Notes under the pieces: model-generated | Told to the model about the DNA's origin: nothing | Database searches by the model: none | Seen by the model: the letters and a program-made list of their open reading frames with translations, nothing else | Shown here: piece by piece, positions 1 through 4,913 of the stretch | Position numbering within the stretch: the stretch's first letter is position 1 | How the letters are laid out: every line of letters starts with the position of its first letter | Source: Anaerolineae bacterium | GTDB lineage: Bacteria; Chloroflexota; Anaerolineae; B4-G1; DUEL01 | Direction of reading: 5' to 3' | Assembly: GCA_016926575.1 (NCBI GenBank) | Contig: JAFGOJ010000171.1 | Location: 1 to 8,878 of the forward strand | DNA: 8,878 nt | Made by a program: the position numbers and the translations under genes

Positions 1-43
1 CGGGGGAACGGGTAAACCTGCGGTTTACCTTCCGGTTCCCCCG
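1..43. repeat. Two-tier hairpin at the left edge
   Basis: Positions 1-9 (CGGGGGAAC) are the exact reverse complement of 35-43. Inside them, 11-18 (GGTAAACC) pairs exactly with 22-29 (GGTTTACC) around the 3-base loop TGC. A 4-5 base bulge on the right arm separates the two stems. No T-run follows, so it is not a classical Rho-independent terminator. It could be the structured 3' end of an upstream gene lying outside the window, or one of the palindromic repeats common in this region. It shares the 9-mer AACCTGCGG (15-23) with the next hairpin. Confidence 0.6.
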
Positions 44-90
44 GACCCCTTCCGCAAATGGGCCTGGGTCAACGCCTCAGGTGGCCTTCA

Positions 91-121
91 CCCTCCCGCA
101 GGTTTGGAACCTGCGGGAGGG
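91..121 (+). terminator. Perfect 14-bp stem hairpin, possible terminator
   Basis: Positions 91-104 (CCCTCCCGCAGGTT) are the exact reverse complement of 108-121, with loop TGG. Downstream lies TGGGCATTTTCG, a weak T-rich tail, so termination of a gene to the left of the window is plausible but not textbook. There is no coding sequence between this stem and the promoter-like motif at 201-209. The alternative is a palindromic repeat: AACCTGCGG at 108-116 also occurs in the hairpin at 1-43, and its complement forms the left arm here. The stem itself is certain; the terminator role is inferred. Confidence 0.45.
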
Positions 122-200
122 TGGGCATTTTCGTCCCTTTGTGGTGGCCCCACCGAGGCCGCGACGACTGTCCCCACTAACTGTACAAAGCACCGAAGCA

Positions 201-209
201 TGGTAAAAT
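201..209 (+). promoter_or_regulatory. Extended -10 promoter motif before the L,D-transpeptidase gene
   Basis: TGGTAAAAT matches the TGnTAtaaT extended -10 pattern with one departure from TATAAT. The hexamer 17 bases upstream (CTGTAC, 181-186) is a poor -35, which suits an extended -10 promoter. Transcription would start near 216, giving a leader of about 50 bases before the ATG at 265. The same TGn-hexamer arrangement occurs at 4630-4638 in front of the peptidase genes. Confidence 0.45.
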
Positions 210-264
210 GGCGACCAATGATCTTCCCACATAAGGGCACGTAAACCGAGAGATTTTCTTCGAT

Positions 265-1515
265 ATGTGGAAACCAACGTATCGCATCACGTTGACGCTC
301 GCAACGGCATTGCTGGCCTTGTTGAGCGCGCTCCTCCTGTCTCCCACCCCGTCCTCCGCCTACGCGCCGCCCGCCGTCGAACCCGCCGCCGCCCCCCCAC
401 CCACGCCCACTACCCCCGTCACCCCCACCATCCCGCCGCCCCAGGGCTTCATCTGCACGCCGGGGCGCGTGTCGCGCTGGCGTGAGTCGTGTCTGGAGCG
501 CGGCCCGGGCACCACAGCCTACCGTATGACCCACATCCGCCTGCCCGACCCGCTGCCCGAGCTGCCACTGATCCAGCTCACGCCCGACCCGCACGAGGAC
601 GTGGTGCCCTTCACCTTCGCCTACGTCAACACGCTGCCCCTCTCCATCTACCGCCACCCGATCGAGGCCGCGATGGGCATGGCACCGGTGCGCATCCTCT
701 ACTCCGGCGATCAGTGGGTCAGCATCGACGCCGAAGTCGACTACGAAGGCAACCTGTGGTACCAGATCAACGACGGGGAGTTCGTCCCCGCCAGGTACCT
801 CTCCATCGCCAGCCCCTCCCGCTTCCAGGGCGTCTACCTCAACCAACAGCCCGAGTACGCTTTCGCCTGGATCAACCGCAGCGTCCAGCCCTCGCTCACG
901 CCCCAAGGCCCCGCCAACACCGCCGTCCCGCTCTACTATCGGTACACGCTGGTCACCATCTACGCCGAGGAATTCCGCGCTACGGACGAATTGTGGTATC
1001 TGATCGGGCCGGACCAGTGGGTCGAACAGGAGTTCATCTCCAAAGTGACCGTCGACCCGCGCCCCGCCGAGGTCGCGCCGGGCGAGCAGTGGATCGAAGT
1101 CGACCTGTTCGAGCAGACGCTGGCCGCCTATGAGGGCGACCGCATGGTCTACGCCACACTCATCTCCAGCGGGCGCTCCGGCTCCACGTTCACCGACTCC
1201 GGCCTCTTCCGCATCTGGATGAAGCTGCGCGCGGGCAAGATGAGCAATCCCGATACCCAAGACGGCAGCCCGGCCTGGTACTACCTGGAGGACGTGCCGT
1301 GGACGATGTATTTCAACGGCCCCACCGCCCTGCACACCGCCTACTGGCACGATGCCTTCGGCTTCACGCGCAGCCACGGCTGCGTCAACCTGGCCCCCCG
1401 CGACGCCAAGTGGCTGTTCAACTGGACCACGCCGTACCTGCCGCCGGACCAAGACGCGCTGTTGGCAACCGGCACGTGGATATGGGTGCATAATACGTCG
1501 CCGTTCGGTGAGTAG
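265..1515 (+). CDS. Secreted L,D-transpeptidase (YkuD domain) with two SH3-like repeats
   Basis: Predicted to form 3-3 peptidoglycan cross-links, or to attach proteins to peptidoglycan, outside the membrane. The 416-residue product starts with a Sec signal: Lys3 and Arg7, a hydrophobic core at about 8-25, and an A-Y-A cleavage site ending at residue 34. A Pro/Thr-rich tether runs to about residue 60. Two SH3-like repeats follow, at about 116-178 and 202-260, each ending in the same pattern (LWYQI...FVPARYLS and LWYLI...WVEQEFIS), suggesting cell-wall binding. The YkuD domain begins near Trp276 and carries the family signature: His357, then Ser370-His371-Gly372-Cys373 with Cys373 as the nucleophile, followed by VNLAPRDAKWLF. 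The ribosome-binding site is weak (GAGAG, 248-252, 12 bases before the ATG), but this start gives an intact signal peptide and no better start is in frame. It is separated from the next gene by a hairpin and probably forms its own unit. The family call is firm; the exact substrate is unknown. Confidence 0.92.
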   Translation: MWKPTYRITLTLATALLALLSALLLSPTPSSAYAPPAVEPAAAPPPTPTTPVTPTIPPPQGFICTPGRVSRWRESCLERGPGTTAYRMTHIRLPDPLPELPLIQLTPDPHEDVVPFTFAYVNTLPLSIYRHPIEAAMGMAPVRILYSGDQWVSIDAEVDYEGNLWYQINDGEFVPARYLSIASPSRFQGVYLNQQPEYAFAWINRSVQPSLTPQGPANTAVPLYYRYTLVTIYAEEFRATDELWYLIGPDQWVEQEFISKVTVDPRPAEVAPGEQWIEVDLFEQTLAAYEGDRMVYATLISSGRSGSTFTDSGLFRIWMKLRAGKMSNPDTQDGSPAWYYLEDVPWTMYFNGPTALHTAYWHDAFGFTRSHGCVNLAPRDAKWLFNWTTPYLPPDQDALLATGTWIWVHNTSPFGE

Positions 1516-1528
1516 TAACCATCCCTCA

Positions 1529-1561
1529 TCATCAGCGCAGGTCTAAGACTTGCCCTGATGA
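1529..1561. repeat. Intergenic hairpin between transpeptidase and lipoprotein genes
   Basis: TCATCAG (1529-1535) pairs with CTGATGA (1555-1561). Inside, GCAGGTC (1537-1543) pairs with GACTTGC (1547-1553) with one G-T wobble, around the loop TAA. The only interruption is a C/C mismatch at 1536/1554. No T-run follows. The stem lies 13 bases after the transpeptidase stop and ends 12 bases before the GAGGA ribosome-binding site of the next gene. It could act as a weak terminator, mRNA stabiliser or processing site. The function is inferred. Confidence 0.55.
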
Positions 1562-1582
1562 CGGGTCTGATCAAGAGGATAA

Positions 1583-3280
1583 ATGAAACATACCGAGGCT
1601 ATTTCCCGCCGTCCATTCTGGCTCTTGATGATCGCTGCCGTCGCGCTGGGGCTGGCGGCCCTGGTCGCCTGCAGCAGCCCGCAGACGTTCGACGTCACCG
1701 CCACGCCCACCCGCACGCCCCAGCCCTCGGCCACGCCCACGCCCACCATCACCCCCAGTCCCACGCCCACCCCCACGCCAGCCTGGCCCGTCTCCGCCGG
1801 GTGCGACGAGACCGTCCCCGCCGAGGCGTGCGCCGCGTTCCAGGAACGTGTGGCGCAGGACCCGGAACACTTTGTCTGGAGCGAGGCTACCGCCGACGTC
1901 CAACTCGGCGCCGCCGACGCGCCCAACGCCGTCCCGGCCGGGACGTGGGTCTACGCCCTCGCCGCACCGTTCTACACCATCGACGATGGCGTCTCGCTGG
2001 CCGACCTGCAAGCGATGTGGGCCGGCACCCCGTCCGGCCCGTTCGCGGCCCATCCCCTGCTGATGACCCCGTCGACGCACGCCGTACTGACGACGTTGTG
2101 GGGCGCACCCGCCGGCGAGTCCGTGCAGACGGTGGACGCCGCCAATCTGCTCTCCACCGCCATCGAGCGCGATGCCTGGGCGATCCTCCCCTTCGACGCG
2201 CTGGAGCCGCGCTGGAAGGTGTTGCAGATCGATGGCGTCTCTCCGATGTGGCGTGGGCTCGATACGGCCACCTATCCCCTCACCGCTCCGCTCTTCATCG
2301 GTGCAGCCAACCGCACGGATGCGATCCCGCTCCTCTACACCGCAGACGCCCCTTACACCAACCGGGATGAGTCGAAGATGGCGGTGGTGGTGATGACGGG
2401 CGTGACCGCGCTGACGCGTGGCACGGGGCGCGTGATGGACGTGCGCGGGATGACCTTCCCCGCCCAGGACATCGGTCCTTGGCTGCGCGAGGCCGACCTG
2501 ACCCACATCAGCAACGAGGTCTCCTTCACCCCCGACTGCCCCGAGGTGCTGCCCGAGGGGACGATGGTCTTCTGCTCCCGCGAGCCGTACATTGAACTGT
2601 TAGACGCCGTCGGCACCGACATTGTCGAGCTGACGGGCAACCATAACAACGACTACGGCATCGAGCCCAACTTACACACGTTCGACCTGTTCCGCGCGCG
2701 CGGCTGGCGCTGGTTCGGCGGTGGCGAAAACCTGGTCGACGCCACCACGCCGCTGACGGTGACCATCGGGCCAAACCGACTGGCCTTCCTCGGCTGCAAC
2801 GACGTCGGCCCAGAGTACGGCCTCGCCACCGAGGACCGGCCCGGTGCCGCCCCCTGCGATTGGGAAGCGATGGCAGCCCAGGTGGCCCAACTCCGCGCCG
2901 ACGGCTGGCTGCCGATCTTCACCGTCCAAGCCTACGAGACGTACGAGTACTTTCCCACCGATGTACAGGTGCGTACCTTCCGCACGGTGGCGGAAGCGGG
3001 GGCCGTGATCGTGCAGGGCAGCCAGGCCCACCAGGCCCAAGGCTTCGCCTTCGAAGGGGAGACATTCGTCCACTACGGCCTGGGCAACTTGTTCTTCGAC
3101 CAGATGTGGTCGCTGGGCACACGGCAGGAGTTCATCGACCGCCACGTCTTCTACGATGGGCGCTACCTTGGCGTGGAATTGCTGACCGCGCTGCTGGAGG
3201 ATTACGCCCGCCCCCGCCCGACGACGCCGGAGGAGCGAAGGGAGATGTTGGAGACGACGTTTGCGGTGAGTGGATGGTAG
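1583..3280 (+). CDS. CapA-like lipoprotein with PBP-like N-terminal half and degenerate active site
   Basis: A 565-residue surface lipoprotein. It has a lipobox L27-V28-A29-C30 after a hydrophobic segment, then a Thr-Pro-rich tether at about 39-66. Residues about 90-255 resemble a type 2 periplasmic-binding-protein fold, including a YPLTAPLFI strand at 231 typical of phosphate-binding-like proteins. From about 266 to the end it follows the CapA/PGA_cap metallophosphoesterase-like domain in order: TGVTALTRGT where GDVMLGR is expected, THISNEVSF for the FANLESP motif, GNHNNDYG (Asn353, His354), GSQAHQAQ (His483) for GHxPHxLQ, and HYGLGNLFFDQ (Asn502). The first Asp, the His of SVHWG (here TVQAYETYEY) and the first His of GHxPH are all replaced, so canonical two-metal chemistry is doubtful. 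The family is associated with surface polymers such as poly-gamma-glutamate; the function here is unknown. GAGGA (1575-1579) sits 3 bases before the ATG. It is the first gene of a tight cluster, with the next start 28 bases after its stop. Confidence 0.82.
   Translation: MKHTEAISRRPFWLLMIAAVALGLAALVACSSPQTFDVTATPTRTPQPSATPTPTITPSPTPTPTPAWPVSAGCDETVPAEACAAFQERVAQDPEHFVWSEATADVQLGAADAPNAVPAGTWVYALAAPFYTIDDGVSLADLQAMWAGTPSGPFAAHPLLMTPSTHAVLTTLWGAPAGESVQTVDAANLLSTAIERDAWAILPFDALEPRWKVLQIDGVSPMWRGLDTATYPLTAPLFIGAANRTDAIPLLYTADAPYTNRDESKMAVVVMTGVTALTRGTGRVMDVRGMTFPAQDIGPWLREADLTHISNEVSFTPDCPEVLPEGTMVFCSREPYIELLDAVGTDIVELTGNHNNDYGIEPNLHTFDLFRARGWRWFGGGENLVDATTPLTVTIGPNRLAFLGCNDVGPEYGLATEDRPGAAPCDWEAMAAQVAQLRADGWLPIFTVQAYETYEYFPTDVQVRTFRTVAEAGAVIVQGSQAHQAQGFAFEGETFVHYGLGNLFFDQMWSLGTRQEFIDRHVFYDGRYLGVELLTALLEDYARPRPTTPEERREMLETTFAVSGW
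1697..1780 (+). repeat. Low-complexity Thr-Pro codon repeat (lipoprotein tether)
   Basis: This stretch inside the lipoprotein gene is built of imperfect repeats of CCCACG/CACGCC and encodes residues 39-66, mostly alternating Thr and Pro (for example ATPTPTITPSPTPTPTP). It follows the lipidated Cys30 closely and would act as an extended wall-spanning spacer. Such repeats are prone to replication slippage, so tether length may vary between strains. Confidence 0.75.
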
Positions 3281-3308
3281 AGCAGATTGCAACAAGAGGA
3301 TAGCCCAA

Positions 3309-3665
3309 ATGAGTGAAAATGCAGCCCCCCGTCCCCCATCCCCTATGGAGTTCGGCTCGATGCCACTCGACCCGGTCTACGGCTGGGGCCGGGTGTACGA
3401 ACCGGTTGAAACGCTAATCGACGAGACCGCCGCGTTCATCGAACACCTCGCGCGCGAGGCCCAGGAACGCGGCGCGACGTTCACGGACGAAGAGCTGGAA
3501 GCACGCTTCTTCGCCTTCTGGGATGGCCTGGTGGCCGCCGGCACGCTGCGCCGCCTGCCCGACCGCCCGCCCGCGTTCGGCCGCTCGATCCTCGGCCCGC
3601 GCCGCTGGCTCAACGCCCAGCGCATCCGCATCCAACGCCTGATCGCTCACTGGGAGAAGGAATAA
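3309..3665 (+). CDS. Small hypothetical protein between two CapA-family genes
   Basis: I do not recognise this 118-residue protein. The ATG at 3309 is chosen because AAGAGGA (3294-3300) lies 8 bases upstream; the frame is open further back, to an ATG at 3270 overlapping the preceding gene, but that start lacks a comparable site. There is no signal peptide or membrane segment, so it is predicted to be cytoplasmic. The N-terminus (about 1-30) is Pro-rich with a PVYGWGRVYEP segment. The middle (about 33-80) is acidic and probably helical, with IDETAAFIEHLAREAQERG and DEELEARFFAFWDGL. The C-terminus is Arg-rich and basic (GPRRWLNAQRIRIQRLIAHWEKE region, about 96-118). It sits 28 bases after the CapA-like lipoprotein gene and 10 bases before the next CapA gene, so co-transcription is likely. 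GC-rich third codon positions support a real gene. The charge split, acidic middle and basic tail, could suit protein or nucleic-acid binding, but that is speculation. Confidence 0.7.
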   Translation: MSENAAPRPPSPMEFGSMPLDPVYGWGRVYEPVETLIDETAAFIEHLAREAQERGATFTDEELEARFFAFWDGLVAAGTLRRLPDRPPAFGRSILGPRRWLNAQRIRIQRLIAHWEKE

Positions 3666-3675
3666 GTTAGTCGAC

Positions 3676-4599
3676 GTGTCGATCAACCGAGGCGGCGTTT
3701 GGCGTGCCGTTTCCTTTGTGCTCTTTGTGTCCTGCGTGGTTTTCTTCTTAGCAACTCCCGGAGAGCCGCTGCCGACGTGCTATACGCTCGCCCTCGCCGG
3801 TGACGTGATGCTCGGTCGCGGCGTGGCCCAGTCGTTGGATGGGGATTGGGAAGCCGCCTTCGCCGCAGTCACCCCCACGCTCTCCTCCGCCGACGTGGCC
3901 TTCGCCAACCTGGAATCCCCCCTCACGACCGCTCCCCAGGTACGCGCCGGCCACGACCTGCGCGCCGCGCCCGCAGCCACGCGCGCCCTCTCCGCCGCCG
4001 GCTTCGACGTGCTCTCGCTGGCGAACAATCACGCCCTCGACGCCGGACCCGTCGGCCTGGCTCAAACAGAACGGGCGCTGGCGAGCGCAGCCATCGCGGG
4101 CGTCGCGCACGGGGAAACGTACTGCACCGACTGGTTGTGCATCCTGGCCTTCGACGACACCGCCGCCCCGCTGGACCTCGCCGCGGCTACCGCCAGCGTC
4201 ACCGCCGCCGCCGCCGCGCACGCGCCGCTGGTGGTGGTCTCCGTCCACTGGGGCGGCGAGTACCAGGCCGCCCCCAGCCCGCGCCAGGAAGCCGTCGCCC
4301 AGGCCCTGGTCGCCGCCGGGGCCGACCTGGTCGTCGGGCACGGGCCACACGTCCTCCAGCGGGTCGAATGGATCGCCGGCGCGCCGGTGGTCTACAGCCT
4401 GGGCAACTTCCTCTTCGACCAACCCTACCCGGCCGACTGCCGCCAGGCTGCGGTGTTGCTGGTCACAGTCTGCGACGGGCGCGTCTGCGAGGTCGAGGTG
4501 CTGCCGACGACCGGCAACGCCGGCCGCGTCCAACCCGCCGCCCCGCAAGACGCCGCCGCCATCCACGCGCGGCTGCGTGTGCCGCCCGCGTATCCGTAG
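3676..4599 (+). CDS. CapA family protein (PGA_cap metallophosphoesterase-like), canonical motifs
   Basis: A compact 307-residue CapA protein, predicted to be exported or anchored by a hydrophobic segment at about 10-27. The core motifs are all present in order: GDVMLGRG (Asp43), FANLESPLT, LANNHALDAG (Asn117, Asn118, His119), SVHWGGEY (His191), GHGPHVLQ (His222, His225) and YSLGNFLFDQ (Asn244). These are the expected metal-binding and catalytic positions of the PGA_cap fold. CapA is known from poly-gamma-glutamate capsule synthesis, but no capB, capC or capE homologue is in the window, so the substrate is unknown. Seven or more cysteines, several closely paired (VCDGRVCEV), suggest disulfides outside the cell. 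The start is GTG, and the nearest purine-rich site (AAGGA, 3657-3661, within the end of the preceding gene) is 14 bases away, so initiation may be weak or coupled to translation of that gene, whose stop is only 10 bases upstream. It keeps all motifs that the lipoprotein at 1583-3280 has lost. It is the last gene of the cluster. Confidence 0.88.
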   Translation: MSINRGGVWRAVSFVLFVSCVVFFLATPGEPLPTCYTLALAGDVMLGRGVAQSLDGDWEAAFAAVTPTLSSADVAFANLESPLTTAPQVRAGHDLRAAPAATRALSAAGFDVLSLANNHALDAGPVGLAQTERALASAAIAGVAHGETYCTDWLCILAFDDTAAPLDLAAATASVTAAAAAHAPLVVVSVHWGGEYQAAPSPRQEAVAQALVAAGADLVVGHGPHVLQRVEWIAGAPVVYSLGNFLFDQPYPADCRQAAVLLVTVCDGRVCEVEVLPTTGNAGRVQPAAPQDAAAIHARLRVPPAYP

Positions 4600-4629
4600 G
4601 CCGCCCCACTACCGCCCCGCCCCGCCCTA

Positions 4630-4638
4630 TGTTATAAT
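4630..4638 (+). promoter_or_regulatory. Extended -10 promoter (TGnTATAAT) upstream of the peptidase pair
   Basis: TGTTATAAT is a perfect TATAAT with a TG one base upstream, in an otherwise very GC-rich stretch 30 bases after the CapA stop. No recognisable -35 lies at the expected distance (around 4609-4616), which is typical for extended -10 promoters. Transcription would start near 4645. The start codon at 4914 would then follow a leader of about 270 bases containing two large palindromes and a stem-loop. It is the best promoter candidate in this gap; the TATAAC at 4896-4901 is too close to the ribosome-binding site to serve the ATG at 4914. Confidence 0.55.
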
Positions 4639-4738
4639 ACATCCGGTATCTTCTCAAAAAGTGGGTGGGGGGTGCGGGCGGCTGCGCCGCCCGCACCCCC
4701 ACCTTCTCCCCGCTTTATTGAGAAGGCACTACATCCGG
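4638..4738. mobile_element. Palindromic element 1 bracketed by a 9-bp direct repeat (MITE-like candidate)
   Basis: TACATCCGG occurs at 4638-4646 and again at 4730-4738. Between the copies lies a nested palindrome. The outer arms CTTCTCAA (4650-4657) and TTGAGAAG (4718-4725) match exactly and continue through AAAGTGGG against CCCGCTTT with one wobble and one bulge. The inner core 4672-4682 (GTGCGGGCGGC) pairs exactly with 4686-4696 around the loop TGC, and extends through the G/C runs out to 4664/4703 with one bulged base. The spacers between repeat and arms are 3 and 4 bases. An inverted-repeat unit between short direct repeats is the signature of a non-autonomous insertion with target duplication. 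There is no coding capacity. The repeats and pairing are seen directly; mobility is inferred. Confidence 0.5.
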
Positions 4739-4739
4739 C

Positions 4740-4842
4740 TCTTTGGGGCCTTGCGTGGTAAGACCGTGGGGATGGGGGTTTTGGGCGGGCGTAGCCCGCC
4801 CAAAACCCCCATATCTGCCTCTTCCACGCAAAATCCCAGAGA
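4740..4842. repeat. Palindromic element 2: nested inverted repeat with perfect 19-bp core
   Basis: The core 4772-4790 (ATGGGGGTTTTGGGCGGGC) is the exact reverse complement of 4794-4812 around the loop GTA. A second, outer pairing joins TTGCGTGG (4751-4758) to CCACGCAA (4824-4831). It extends outward to 4740/4842 with two mismatches and two wobbles. The plan matches element 1: outer arms, an unpaired spacer, and a G-run to GGGCGG core with a 3-base loop. The sequence is not the same, so the two are at most distant members of one class. I see no clear direct repeat flanking this copy. In RNA it would be a very stable hairpin in the leader of the gene at 4914. Confidence 0.65.
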
Positions 4843-4855
4843 CCCATACCACCGA

Positions 4856-4887
4856 CTCGCCTCCACGTCTCGCACGGTTGAGGCGAG
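4856..4887 (+). other. Third stem-loop in the peptidase leader
   Basis: CTCGCCTC (4856-4863) pairs exactly with GAGGCGAG (4880-4887) across a 16-base loop. It lies 14 bases before the AGGAG ribosome-binding site (4902-4906), which stays unpaired in an A/T-rich stretch. Together with the two palindromes upstream it completes the 314-base gene-free region. I see no riboswitch signature that I can name. Confidence 0.45.
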
Positions 4888-4913
4888 CGATTGCATATAA
4901 CAGGAGAACAATA

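Noticed and set aside
88..1491. Long minus-strand open frame opposite the transpeptidase gene
   Set aside because: It mirrors a convincing + strand gene with signal peptide and YkuD motif. Its translation is Gly/Val/Arg/Asp-rich with no recognisable domain, as expected from GC-biased codons read backwards.
4664..4725. Element 1 as the terminator of the CapA cluster
   Set aside because: The G/C core is followed by CTTCTCCCCGCTTTATTG, not a T-run, and the structure lies downstream of a strong -10 box and between direct repeats. Some terminator activity cannot be excluded.
4638..4842. The repeated palindromes as a CRISPR array or tRNA-like structure
   Set aside because: There are only two units, of different sequence and without regular spacers. 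Each is a simple nested hairpin with no cloverleaf arms.
3839..4900. 353-codon + strand frame overlapping the canonical CapA gene
   Set aside because: The translation is Pro/Ser/Arg/Thr-rich low complexity, while the CapA frame carries all the expected motifs.
4878..4901. TTGAGG and TATAAC as a promoter just before the first peptidase
   Set aside because: The spacing is only 12 bases, and transcription would begin at or after the ribosome-binding site at 4902-4906.
4743..4913. Upstream extension of the first peptidase to 4743
   Set aside because: It would translate the palindromic element, has no ribosome-binding site and would bury the signal sequence. AGGAG 7 bases before 4914 decides the start.
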